This document shows, one piece after another, positions 8,429 to 17,285 of a stretch of DNA of 64,000 nt. Within the stretch, counting starts at the first letter, position 1. The number at the start of each line of letters is the position of its first letter. Source of the stretch: NCEH01 sp043195095 (GTDB taxonomy: Bacteria; Pseudomonadota; Alphaproteobacteria; Rhizobiales; Xanthobacteraceae); assembly GCF_043195095.1 (NCBI RefSeq), contig NZ_JBAFWN010000010.1; one strand, given 5' to 3'. A program made the position numbers and the translations under genes. Below the pieces are notes generated by a model. That model was not told the DNA's origin and made no database searches. It saw nothing but the letters and a program-made list of their open reading frames with translations.

Positions 8429-9412
8429 TCAGGCGCGGGGATGGGCGGCGCGATAGGCCGCCATCAGATGGCTTTCGTCCAGCGCCGTATAGATCTGCGT
8501 GGTGGAGAGCGAGGCGTGGCCGAGCAATTCCTGGATGGCGCGCAATTCTCCGCCCCGCGCCAGCAGATGGGTGGCGAAGGAATGGCGCAGCGCGTGGGGC
8601 GTGGCGCTATCCGGCAGGCCGAGCGCGCCGCGCATGCGCTCCACCGCGAGCTGCACGATGCGGGGTGAGAGCGGGCCGCCGCGCAGGCCAACGAACAGCG
8701 GGTCGTCGCCCTCCAGCGGGTGGGGACAGGCTTTCACATAGGCGCGCACCGCATCCACCACTGGCGCGATCAGCGGCACCATGCGCGTTTTGTTGCCCTT
8801 GCCGGTGACGATGATGTGGTCCACCGGCCCCTCGGGCGGGATTTGGCCGGCGGTGAGGCCGAGCGCTTCGGAGATGCGCAGCCCCGCACCATAGAGCAAA
8901 GCGAGCACCGCCGCGTCGCGCACCAGCACCCACATTTCTTTCTCATCACCCGCGCGGGTTTGCGGATCGGTGAGCGCGCGGGCGGCATCGACGCCGACCG
9001 GCCGTGGCAGCGCGTGCGGCACCTTGGGCGCGCGCACGGCGGTGAGGGCGCCCACCGCGCCCTGGCCCTCGCGTTCCAGATGGCGCGCGAAGGAGCGCGC
9101 GGCGGCCAGCAGCCGCACCAAAGTGCGCGGGGCAACGCCCTCGGCCTTGCGGCCGGCGATCACCGCCCGCACGTCGGCGGGGGTCAGCGCCGCAAGATCG
9201 GCGAGCGCGGGCGCGCCGCCGAGATGCAGCGCGAGCCGGTTCAGCACCAAAGCGAGATCGCGCGCATAGGCTTCCTGCGTCTTGGCGGAAAGGCGCCGTT
9301 CATGGGCGAGGCGCGCCAGCCAGGCTTCCACGGCGGCGCGCATCTCCGCGCTCAAGGGCTTGAGCAGGCCCTCGATGGCGCGGGCGGCCTTCTGCGCATC
9401 GGTCATGGCCAT
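8429..9412 (-). CDS. xerC: Tyrosine recombinase XerC
   Basis: Tyrosine site-specific recombinase that resolves chromosome dimers at dif together with XerD. At 327 residues it fits Hyphomicrobiales XerC. The N-terminal SAM-like core-binding domain spans about residues 20-120 (LSAKTQEAYARDLALVL). The catalytic domain shows the first Arg in GAGLRISEAL, the Lys in TGKGNKTRMVPL, HALRHSFATHLL with the His/Arg pair, ELLGHASLSTTQ with the second His, and the nucleophile Tyr in IYTALDE. XerD is the alternative; the absence of phage or integron neighbours argues for the housekeeping enzyme. Its last four codons and stop lie in sequence shared with the palindromic repeat. Confidence 0.88.
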   Translation of the reverse strand: MAMTDAQKAARAIEGLLKPLSAEMRAAVEAWLARLAHERRLSAKTQEAYARDLALVLNRLALHLGGAPALADLAALTPADVRAVIAGRKAEGVAPRTLVRLLAAARSFARHLEREGQGAVGALTAVRAPKVPHALPRPVGVDAARALTDPQTRAGDEKEMWVLVRDAAVLALLYGAGLRISEALGLTAGQIPPEGPVDHIIVTGKGNKTRMVPLIAPVVDAVRAYVKACPHPLEGDDPLFVGLRGGPLSPRIVQLAVERMRGALGLPDSATPHALRHSFATHLLARGGELRAIQELLGHASLSTTQIYTALDESHLMAAYRAAHPRA

Positions 9413-9491
9413 GGCGGCGTTGTCTCCCTGCCTGTCCGCAGCATCCTAACTTGCGCCCTTTAACGAACGGCTGCACCCCCTCTTGCGGAAA

Positions 9492-9541
9492 AGATATATC
9501 TAACGATATAAAGAGGCGTGAACCTATCTTTAGATATATCT
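9492..9541. promoter_or_regulatory. Palindromic operator sites upstream of the PadR gene
   Basis: The 10-bp palindrome AGATATATCT occurs at 9492-9501 and 9532-9541, exactly 40 bp apart. The left one overlaps a perfect inverted repeat, TATATC-TAAC-GATATA (9495-9510). The right one abuts the AGGAG ribosome site of the PadR-family gene. AT-rich palindromes in front of a PadR gene are typical autoregulatory operators; assignment to this regulator is inference. Confidence 0.65.
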
Positions 9542-9553
9542 CAGGAGTCCAAA

Positions 9554-10189
9554 ATGTTTGGATGCAGACACCACGGCGGCGGACACCACGGCGAAGGCCG
9601 TCGTTTCGAAATGGCGCGCGGCGATGAAGGCGGCTTCGGCCGGGGCGGCGGCCATGGGCGCGGCCGGGGCGGCGGCGGCGACATGTTCCGCCTCGGGCGC
9701 ATGCTCGCCCAGGGCGACCTCAAGCTGCTGGCCCTCGCGCTGATCGCCGAGCAGCCGCGCCACGGCTACGAACTCATCAAGCTGATCGAGGAGAAGACCG
9801 CCGGCTGGTATTCGCCGAGCCCCGGCATCGTATATCCCACCCTCACCTTCCTGGAGGAGGCGGGCTATGTGACGGCCGAGAGCGAAGGCGCCAAGAAGCG
9901 CTACGCCATCACCCCCGAGGGCCAGGCTTATCTCGCGCAGAACCGTGATTTCGCCGATGCCCTGCTCGGCCGCCTCGCCGAGATCGGCAACAAAATGAGC
10001 CGCTTCCGCCGCTGGATGGGCCGGGGCGAGGGCGAGGGCGCGTCCCACGCCGAGCTGCCGCGCCTGGTGGAAGCCGCGCTGGAGAATCTGCGCGAGGTTT
10101 CCGGCCAGCGGCTGGAAGCCAATCGCGGCGCCGAGACGCGGATCGTCGAGATCCTCGCCCGCGCCGCCGCCGACATCCGCGAGGCGTGA
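9554..10189 (+). CDS. PadR-family transcriptional regulator with His/Gly-rich N-terminus
   Basis: A 211-residue DNA-binding repressor. Residues 1-45 form a His/Gly/Arg-rich extension (MFGCRHHGGGHHGEG...) with a Cys and several His in close spacing. It is followed by the PadR winged helix (about 50-125: LLALALIAEQPRHGYELIKLIEE, then GIVYPTLTFLEEAGYV and KRYAITPEG) and a helical dimerisation tail. The layout resembles YqjI, the nickel/iron-responsive PadR repressor whose metal-binding extension is N-terminal, so metal sensing is a reasonable inference. The ATG at 9554 has an AGGAG site. Two identical palindromes lie directly upstream, suggesting autoregulation. No efflux or reductase gene adjoins it. 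Confidence 0.85.
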   Translation: MFGCRHHGGGHHGEGRRFEMARGDEGGFGRGGGHGRGRGGGGDMFRLGRMLAQGDLKLLALALIAEQPRHGYELIKLIEEKTAGWYSPSPGIVYPTLTFLEEAGYVTAESEGAKKRYAITPEGQAYLAQNRDFADALLGRLAEIGNKMSRFRRWMGRGEGEGASHAELPRLVEAALENLREVSGQRLEANRGAETRIVEILARAAADIREA

Positions 10190-10391
10190 TCGCCGCCTTG
10201 CTTCCCGTGTGTGAACCGGATGCCAGTTCGCGCGCAAATGCGGCCCTCCCGGCATCTTCGCCGGGGTGGCCCGTGGGATGCGGATTCATCCGCGCCGGAG
10301 GTTCGGCCGAAATTGTGGTTAAGAGCGCCGCAGACCCACGGAGAAGTGCGGAGATGCGCCAGAAAATCCCTGTTCGTCTACGCTAAGCCAT

Positions 10392-10407
10392 TGTTTCACG
10401 TGAAACA
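10392..10407. promoter_or_regulatory. parS centromere site (ParB-binding)
   Basis: TGTTTCACGTGAAACA is a perfect 16-bp palindrome identical to the bacterial parS consensus bound by ParB for chromosome segregation. It lies in the 257-bp gap between the PadR gene and the UPF0178 gene. parS sites cluster near oriC, so this places the window in the origin-proximal region. parA and parB themselves are not in the window. Confidence 0.9.
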
Positions 10408-10446
10408 TTTTTGGCGCGCCACGTCGCGGCCGCACGGTTTCGGGGG

Positions 10447-10956
10447 TTATTTGGGGCCGCCCACCCCATAGCCGGCGCGTTTCAGCCGCACGATCGCAAG
10501 GTCCAGCGCGGACAAGAATTGCGAGCGATCGCGCGGGGAAAACGGCGCCGGCCCGCCGGTGGTCGCGCCCGCGGAGCGCAATTCGTCCATGAGGTTGCGG
10601 GTCGCCAGGGCCATGCCGATGCTGTCGGTGGTGAAGGGTCGCCCCGTGGGGCTGATCACATCCGCCCCCGCCTTTACACATCGGCTTGCGAGCGGCACGT
10701 CGGCGGTGATTACCACGTCGCCCTTCGACACCCGCTCGGCAATCCAGTCGTCCGCCACATCCGGCCCGCTCGGCACCAGCACGCGCTCGATATTCTCAAG
10801 GCGGGGCAAGGCGATGGGGCTGTTGGAAACCACGAACACCTTCACCCCGTGGCGCTCCGCCACGCGGTAGATCTCCGCTTTCACCGGGCACGCGTCGGCA
10901 TCCACATAAAGCGCGATGGGTGCTTCCCTTGGGGCGGGTTTCGCTGGCACGATCAT
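10447..10956 (-). CDS. UPF0178 (YaiI/DUF188) family protein
   Basis: A 169-residue conserved protein of unknown function. Family hallmarks are IALYVDADACPVKAEIYRVAE at the N-terminus, VVITADVPLASRC in the middle and RPFTTDSIG...RNLMDELR later; the aspartates in the first two motifs suggest a PIN/NYN-like nuclease fold. A GTG two codons downstream is another possible start. It is divergent from the PAP2 phosphatase gene. Nothing in the neighbourhood specifies its role. Confidence 0.9.
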   Translation of the reverse strand: MIVPAKPAPREAPIALYVDADACPVKAEIYRVAERHGVKVFVVSNSPIALPRLENIERVLVPSGPDVADDWIAERVSKGDVVITADVPLASRCVKAGADVISPTGRPFTTDSIGMALATRNLMDELRSAGATTGGPAPFSPRDRSQFLSALDLAIVRLKRAGYGVGGPK

Positions 10957-11045
10957 GGCCGCTGCATCGCATCCTTCCCCGCCCGCCGCAACCCGCCGCC
11001 CGTCGGCGCATTGACCGGCGGAGCGAACTTCTGCATGGGACAGCC

Positions 11046-11846
11046 ATGAACCCGCTGCTGAGCGCCATGCGCACCCGCCTTAAGTCCATTCCGCTGCTCG
11101 GGCCCGTATTCACGCGCGTGAGCGAGCTGGAACGCACCACGCTCGCCATCGTCGGCCTCACCGCCGCCGCGCTCTATTTCTTCCTGGCCCTGGCGGGCGA
11201 GGTGACAGAAGGCGAGACGCGCGGCCTGGATGAAGCCATCCTGCTCGCCCTGCGCAATCCCGCCGACAAATCGGATCCGCTCGGTCCGCCCTGGCTCGAA
11301 GAGAGCATGCGCGACCTCACCGCGCTCGGCGGCACAACGATTCTGGTGCTGGTGACATTGGCGGTCATCGCCTATCTGCTGCTGGTCCGCCGGCGGCTGA
11401 CCGCGCTGATGGTGCTCGGCTCCATCGCCGGCGGCGCGGTGCTGAGCAGCACCGTGAAGATCCTGTTCGACCGCGCGCGCCCGGATTTGGTGCCGCACGG
11501 CATGGCGGTCTATTCGGCGAGCTTTCCAAGCGGCCATTCCATGATGTCCGCCGTGGTCTATCTCACGCTCGGGGCCTTGCTCGCCCGCGCGCAGGCGCGC
11601 CAGAGGGTGAAGGTGTATCTGCTGGGGCTTGCTGCCTTTGTCACCGTCATCGTCGGCCTGAGCCGGCTGTATCTCGGCGTGCATTGGCCGACCGACGTGC
11701 TCGGCGGCTGGGCGCTGGGCGCGGCCTGGGCCGCCGCCTGCTGGCTGGTGATGCTGTGGCTCCAGACCCGTGGCGAAATGGAGCCGGAAGCCCCGACCCC
11801 GGAGGAAATCCCCAAGTCTGACGCCTCCTCTCGGGCCGAACCCTGA
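11046..11846 (+). CDS. PAP2-superfamily membrane phosphatase
   Basis: A 266-residue integral membrane acid phosphatase of the PAP2 family, probably acting on lipid phosphates such as undecaprenyl diphosphate or phosphatidylglycerol phosphate on the periplasmic side. All three signature motifs are present: KILFDRARP, the PSGHSM loop, and SRLYLGVHWPTD with the catalytic His and Asp. Hydrophobic segments before and between the motifs fit about six membrane spans, and the tail is acidic and proline-rich. The ATG at 11046 is chosen over the longer open frame because the family start lies here. It converges with prs and shares a bidirectional terminator. Confidence 0.9.
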   Translation: MNPLLSAMRTRLKSIPLLGPVFTRVSELERTTLAIVGLTAAALYFFLALAGEVTEGETRGLDEAILLALRNPADKSDPLGPPWLEESMRDLTALGGTTILVLVTLAVIAYLLLVRRRLTALMVLGSIAGGAVLSSTVKILFDRARPDLVPHGMAVYSASFPSGHSMMSAVVYLTLGALLARAQARQRVKVYLLGLAAFVTVIVGLSRLYLGVHWPTDVLGGWALGAAWAAACWLVMLWLQTRGEMEPEAPTPEEIPKSDASSRAEP

Positions 11847-11864
11847 GGGGCGCCCCAAAACAGC

Positions 11865-11888
11865 AAGGGCGCCCGCAGGCGCCCTTTT
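11865..11888. terminator. Bidirectional terminator between the PAP2 gene and prs
   Basis: AAGGGCGCC and GGCGCCCTT form a perfect 9-bp stem with a CGCA loop, followed by further T's on the plus strand. It sits between convergent gene ends and can serve both. Confidence 0.8.
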
Positions 11889-11908
11889 CTCATCGAGGCT
11901 GCTGCCGG

Positions 11909-12841
<933 letters not shown>

Positions 12842-12951
12842 GGATGCGTTCTCGGTCGACACTGGCACGCCGCCCGCACGATGCAGTGGCCGCCTTAAGA
12901 ATTCGGGCAACCTGTAGGCACCCGCCACGGCTTTTGTAAAGCCTGCGAAAC

Positions 12952-13641
12952 TCAGTGCTGCGCGAACGCCAGCGTTGTCGTCGGCTGCGGCGCGTCCTGC
13001 GGTTCCGCCTGCGCGATCGGCGGGCCATCGGTGCCGATGGGCGCGCCGGCGGGGGCGGCCGGTGCCGCAGCCGGGGCCGGATCCGCCGCGGCAGGCGCTG
13101 CCGCAGCAGGCGCCCCCGCCTGGCTGGGCGCCGCGGGCAGACCGGCGGAAACCCGGCCGCTGGCCGTCACGCCGAGGCTTTCGGCGAGGCTCGCCATGGA
13201 CTTGCCCGCGATCTTGGCGACCACGGCGTCGTCGCACACCGCCCAGGCATCGCCCTTGACGCGCTTGGTGGTCTCTTCCCCGGTGATGCGGGCGACATGC
13301 TGCTTGTCGGCGTCGAACACATCCCAGGCATAGGCGACCGAGGTGGTGGCCTTGTCGGAATGGACGGCGAGATAACCGCGCACCCGATAGGTGGCCTTTT
13401 CGGTGCGGGAAACCACCGCGACCTGCTGCACGTCGGCTTCCGCGCTGAGTCGCGTCACCAGCTTGTCGAAGGTGGGCTTGGGCGGGCCGTCGATGGATTC
13501 GAAGGAGAGGGTGCGGCTGCCCGAGGCGGCGGCGCCGCCATCGGTCTGGCATCCGGCGAGCGCAAGTCCAACACCCAGGAGCAGAAGGCGCGAACCCCAT
13601 CGCACCGTGTTCCAGCGTGTGTTGGTGCTTGCGTCCGACAT
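12952..13641 (-). CDS. Predicted lipoprotein, hypothetical
   Basis: A 229-residue protein with a type II signal peptide: basic N-region, hydrophobic core (RLLLLGVGLALAGC) and lipobox cysteine C31, so it is probably lipid-anchored. The mature part (about 50-165) looks like a compact alpha/beta domain (SFESIDGPPKPTFDKLVTRL ... WAVCDDAVVAKIAGKSM). It ends in an Ala/Pro-rich tail with repeated APAA units that is probably disordered. The ATG at 13641 has a strong GGGGAG site. No named family recognised. It sits between pgeF and prs on the same strand, possibly in the lgt-led cluster, whose first enzyme would modify it. Confidence 0.75.
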   Translation of the reverse strand: MSDASTNTRWNTVRWGSRLLLLGVGLALAGCQTDGGAAASGSRTLSFESIDGPPKPTFDKLVTRLSAEADVQQVAVVSRTEKATYRVRGYLAVHSDKATTSVAYAWDVFDADKQHVARITGEETTKRVKGDAWAVCDDAVVAKIAGKSMASLAESLGVTASGRVSAGLPAAPSQAGAPAAAAPAAADPAPAAAPAAPAGAPIGTDGPPIAQAEPQDAPQPTTTLAFAQH

Positions 13642-13749
13642 GCGGCGCTCCCCGTCTGTGATCCACAGGAGGGTTAGCGGCAATCCGGCATCAGGTCCAG
13701 AGAAACGGTTAAGGCATCGTTAACGGGCGCAAAAATCCTGTGCGCCGGC

Positions 13750-14517
13750 TCAAATCAGGGCGATCGCCGCCACCATTCGGCCGTAATCCGCCTCACGCCG
13801 ATGGGTCGAGCGGCGATAGCTGAAGAAGCGCTCGGGGTCGCTATAAGTGTCGAGCTTCAAATCCTCCACGGCACCCACGCCGGCTTCGGCGAGGCGGTGG
13901 GCGATGAAGCCCGGCAGGTCGAACAGGGCATGGCCCTGCCGCTCCGCCGCGATGAAGAAGCGCGCGAAAGACCGGTCCGCGTCGATGAAGCGGGTGATGA
14001 AATCCTCGCCGACCTCATAGCTCGGCTGGCGGATCAAAGGGCCGATGGCGGCGCGGATGTTGCCCCGCTTGGCGCCCAGTTCCTCCATGCGGCGCAAGGT
14101 GGATTCGAGCACCCCGCCGAACGCGCCCTTCCAGCCGGCATGGGCCGCGCCCACGACCCGCGCGTCGGGATCGGCGAACAGCACCGGGCCGCAATCGGCC
14201 ACCGTGATGGTGGCGCCGAGGGCGGGCACGGCGGTGACCACAGCGTCCGCCTGGGGTGCATCCTCGCGGGTCCAGGGGGTGGTGAGGATCACCGCTTCGG
14301 GCGAATGCATCTGCCAGCAGGCTACAAGCGCTTCTGGGGCAACGTCGATCTCGCGCGCCATGCGGGCGCGGTTCTCCAGCACATTGGCGGGATCGTCCTT
14401 GGAACCGAGCCCGCCGTTGAGGCTGTCGTAGAGCCCCTGCGAGACCCCGCCGCGCCGGGTGAAAAAGCCGTGGCGGATGCCGGGGAGGGCGGCGAGGGAG
14501 GGGGCTTCGACCTTCAT
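13750..14517 (-). CDS. pgeF: Peptidoglycan editing factor PgeF (YfiH/laccase-domain family)
   Basis: A 255-residue member of the YfiH/DUF152 family, which removes wrongly incorporated residues from peptidoglycan precursors in E. coli; older annotations call it a polyphenol oxidase. Visible family motifs are FFTRRGGVSQGLYDSLNGG, CWQMHSPEAV, ITVADCGPVLFADP and VGAAHAGWKG, supplying the conserved His and Cys metal ligands. It overlaps the upstream methyltransferase gene by 4 nt and follows lgt, so the three are very likely one operon concerned with the envelope and membrane. Confidence 0.95.
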   Translation of the reverse strand: MKVEAPSLAALPGIRHGFFTRRGGVSQGLYDSLNGGLGSKDDPANVLENRARMAREIDVAPEALVACWQMHSPEAVILTTPWTREDAPQADAVVTAVPALGATITVADCGPVLFADPDARVVGAAHAGWKGAFGGVLESTLRRMEELGAKRGNIRAAIGPLIRQPSYEVGEDFITRFIDADRSFARFFIAAERQGHALFDLPGFIAHRLAEAGVGAVEDLKLDTYSDPERFFSYRRSTHRREADYGRMVAAIALI

Positions 14518-15653
14518 GGGATGTTCTCCGCATAGGCTTCGGACGGGGCAAAGCCCGGCGGTGGATCGAGCGGCGCGGCAAAAGCCGGGCCCGCGAGGCA
14601 GAGCACCTTGAACAGGGCGCCCATCTCCTTCTCCCCCGTGCCGGAGAGGCGGGCGAGGGCGGCGGCGATCGCGTCAGCCTGGACGGGAGATGCGGTCGCC
14701 TGAAGGCGCTCGGCCCGTTCGCGCAGACCGAGGCGCAGCAGAAATTCGCCCTGCGGCACCGCTCCGAACGCTCCCGCCCCGGCGGTGATCGCGGTGCGGG
14801 CGAGGGCCGCGAAATCCACATGGGCGGTGAGGTCCGCTTCCCCCGGCTCGGCCAGGGGGTCGACGAAGGCATGGGCCTTCATGGCCTGGAGCGTATCGCC
14901 GAAGCCGCTTCGCGCATGGCCGTAATCAATCACCAGCGCCGCGCCGTCCTGGGCCGCCAAGCGGGTTGCGAGCGTGGCCGCGGCGGGGCTTTCGAGCCGC
15001 TCCAGAAGGGCGCCGGGCGGATGGGGCGGCGGAATGTGGCGCGCCAGCACCTCCACCAGGCGGGCGGGGTGGGGGTCGACGCCAAAGGTGAGTTCGCCTT
15101 CGGCATCGAGGCCGACCCGTCGCTCGTGCCAGCCGGCGCGGCTTCGGATGAACTGGGAGATGGGCAGCGCATCGAAAAATTCGTTGGCGAGCACCAGGAC
15201 CGGGCCGTCGGGCACGTCCTCCAGCCGCGTGTGCCAGGAAATCGGATGCGCCGTCGCGGCATCTGCCAGCGTCGCCTGTTGCCGCGCCCGCAGCACCGGG
15301 CTGATCTCGACCAGATGCACCCGCACCGCGGCGGCAAATTCCGGCAGCAGGCGGGTGGCGCGCAGGGCATCTGCCATCAGCGTGCCCCGGCCGGGACCGA
15401 GTTCTACGAGGTGGACGCCATCGGGGCTGCCCATCTGCTGCCAGGCGGCCAGCACCCACAGGCCCAGCAATTCCCCGAACATCTGGCTGATCTCGGGCGC
15501 GGTGGTGAAATCCCCCGCCGCGCCGAACGGGTCGCGCGTCATGTAATAGCCGTGGCGGGGATGGCCGAGGCACAGATCCATGTAGCGCGCGAGAGACACG
15601 GGCCCCTCGCTCGCGATCAGGGCCTTGATCTCCCGTGCGAGCGGGCTTGTCAC
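14514..15653 (-). CDS. SAM-dependent methyltransferase, MidA/NDUFAF7 family
   Basis: A 379-residue class I methyltransferase of the DUF185 family, related to mitochondrial NDUFAF7, which methylates a complex I arginine. The N-terminus carries ISPMGPVSLARYMDL-type sequence (GPVSLARYMDLCLGHPRHGYYM) and DPFGAAGDFTTAPEISQMFGELLG. The SAM-binding glycine motif is VHLVELGPGRGTLMAD. The later NEFFDALPISQF and ALVIDYGHA motifs are also typical. It overlaps both lgt upstream and pgeF downstream by 4 nt, indicating translational coupling. A role in respiratory complex I assembly is inferred from the family; substrate not shown here. Confidence 0.92.
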   Translation of the reverse strand: MTSPLAREIKALIASEGPVSLARYMDLCLGHPRHGYYMTRDPFGAAGDFTTAPEISQMFGELLGLWVLAAWQQMGSPDGVHLVELGPGRGTLMADALRATRLLPEFAAAVRVHLVEISPVLRARQQATLADAATAHPISWHTRLEDVPDGPVLVLANEFFDALPISQFIRSRAGWHERRVGLDAEGELTFGVDPHPARLVEVLARHIPPPHPPGALLERLESPAAATLATRLAAQDGAALVIDYGHARSGFGDTLQAMKAHAFVDPLAEPGEADLTAHVDFAALARTAITAGAGAFGAVPQGEFLLRLGLRERAERLQATASPVQADAIAAALARLSGTGEKEMGALFKVLCLAGPAFAAPLDPPPGFAPSEAYAENIP

Positions 15654-16489
15654 CTCTGCGGGCCCGGATCGAAACCGTGCACGGGCCGGCTCAAGGCATA
15701 GATCAAGATGGCGAGGCCCGCGATCACCACCGGCAGGGAAAGGATCATGCCCATTGTGGTGCCATAGGCGAGATAGCCCACTTGCGGGTCCGGCTCGCGG
15801 AAGAATTCCCCGGTAATGCGCCCGATCCCGTAGCCGATGCCGAAGATGCCCGCCGCAAGGCCGGGACGGCGCAGGCCGCCGAGCCGCACCACCAGCAGCA
15901 TGATCAGGAACAGGAGCAATCCTTCCATCGCCGCTTCATAAAGCTGGCTCGGGTGGCGCGGCACATTGCCGCCGGTGGGAAAGATGACCGCCCAAGGCGC
16001 GTCGGAGGGGCGGCCCCACAGCTCGCCATTGATGAAATTGGCGATGCGGCCGAAAAACAGCCCGATCGGCGCCACCACGCCCGCCACGTCCAGCAGCGAG
16101 GGCACGGGGATTCGCCGCGAGCGCGCGAACAGCACCAGCGCCAGTATGGTGCCCGCCAGCCCGCCGTGGAACGACATGCCGCCCTTCCACACCATGACGA
16201 TCTCGGCCGGATGGGCGAGGAAATAGGGCAGGTTGTAGAACAGAACATAGCCGACGCGCCCACCGAGGATGACGCCGAACGTCGCCCAGAAAAGAGCGTC
16301 GTCGAGATCCACCGGCTTCATGGGCGGACGCCCGCCCCACAGGGCATTGCGCGTCACCAGCCAGCGCGCGAGCTGCCAGCCGATCAGCAATCCGGCGATA
16401 TAGGCCAAGGCATACCAGCGGATGGCGAGCGGGCCGATTTCGATCAGCACCGGGTCCAGGGCTGGGAAGGGAATGGCGAAATTGATCAT
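15650..16489 (-). CDS. lgt: Prolipoprotein diacylglyceryl transferase
   Basis: Inner-membrane enzyme that transfers diacylglycerol from phosphatidylglycerol to the lipobox cysteine of prolipoproteins. The 279-residue protein starts MINFAIPFPALDPVLIEIGP, and residues of the diagnostic Lgt signature GRIANFINGELWGRPSD are intact. HGGLAG, with the catalytic histidine, and several hydrophobic spans (LAYIAGLLIGWQLA and others) are also present. The longer open frame upstream lacks family similarity, so the ATG at 16489 is preferred. It heads a minus-strand operon with the MidA-like methyltransferase and pgeF. Confidence 0.96.
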   Translation of the reverse strand: MINFAIPFPALDPVLIEIGPLAIRWYALAYIAGLLIGWQLARWLVTRNALWGGRPPMKPVDLDDALFWATFGVILGGRVGYVLFYNLPYFLAHPAEIVMVWKGGMSFHGGLAGTILALVLFARSRRIPVPSLLDVAGVVAPIGLFFGRIANFINGELWGRPSDAPWAVIFPTGGNVPRHPSQLYEAAMEGLLLFLIMLLVVRLGGLRRPGLAAGIFGIGYGIGRITGEFFREPDPQVGYLAYGTTMGMILSLPVVIAGLAILIYALSRPVHGFDPGPQR

Positions 16490-16688
16490 GAAACCCCCAG
16501 CAGGAGGTGGGCCGGACGGGCGTTCACCACGGGCGGGTGGTTGCCCGCCGACCCGTGGCATGTGCCCGCCGGCGCGCCGTCCGTCAAGGTGACGCAGAGG
16601 CGGTCTTGCGGAGCGGCGCGCCTATGCCCATTGTCTTTTCAGGTATAAGGCTTGCGCCAGACGCGCAGTGGAACGAGAGTTTGCCACC

Positions 16689-17006
16689 ATGACCCAGACC
16701 ACAGGCCGGATTTTCGACGAAATGGCGCGCCTGGTGAATGACGCAGCCGGCGTTGCCCAGGGGATGCGGCGCGAGGCCGAAACCGTGGCGCGCTCGCAGA
16801 TGGAGCGGTTCCTGCGCGACATGGACCTCGTGAAGCGCGAGGAATTCGACGTCGTGAAAGACATGGTCGCCGCCGCCCGGCTCGAGAATGAGCGCTTGGA
16901 AAAGCGCTTGTCGGAGCTGGAGGCAAAGCTTGCCGCGCAGCCTTCCCCTGCGCCGGGCGAAGGCGGCTTTTCCGGCACGCCGGGCGCCGGTCCCGGCCCG
17001 GTGTGA
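16689..17006 (+). CDS. UbiK/BMFP family accessory factor
   Basis: A 105-residue protein of the YqiC/BMFP family. Members are small coiled-coil, membrane-associated proteins; the enterobacterial one, UbiK, helps aerobic ubiquinone biosynthesis. The central part (about residues 20-85) is helical, with MERFLRDMDLVKREEFDVVKD, a typical family segment, and then a heptad-rich LENERLEKRLSELEAKL coiled coil. The C-terminal 20 residues are Pro/Gly-rich and probably disordered. The ATG at 16689 gives the usual MTQTTGRIFDEM start. It is divergent from lgt. Confidence 0.88.
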   Translation: MTQTTGRIFDEMARLVNDAAGVAQGMRREAETVARSQMERFLRDMDLVKREEFDVVKDMVAAARLENERLEKRLSELEAKLAAQPSPAPGEGGFSGTPGAGPGPV

Positions 17007-17285
17007 GCAAGGTTCTGGCAAGGTGTGAAGCCTAAACCACAATCTGTCGTAGCGGTGCCACGTTGCGCCGCGATATAGTGGGTTCTAGTGGCGATTCGTA
17101 GCCGGATCGTCGCGCATGGCGCGACGGGGCGCAGCATCGTCAAGGCAAACCGGTCTCAGGCGGCCGGTGCAGCCGCCGGTACGCTGCGTCGCGCAAATCC
17201 TGGCTGGCTTTGAGTGCCCTGGCTTTGAGTGTCGTTGCTGCCGTAACCGACCCTCTCCGCGTCCCTCAAACCGCGAGGTCGAGGC

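Noticed and set aside
8313..8456. Short ORF giving MAGLVPAIHA...
   Set aside because: This is the translated left half of the palindromic repeat, a known class of spurious gene call.
10159..10446. Possible oriC next to parS
   Set aside because: No cluster of DnaA boxes or AT-rich unwinding element seen; dnaA, parAB, gidAB and hemE are absent.
17207..17231. Direct repeat GGCTTTGAGTG upstream of the ybjN-like gene
   Set aside because: Two 11-bp copies 14 bp apart in a gap with no other signal; too weak to separate from chance.
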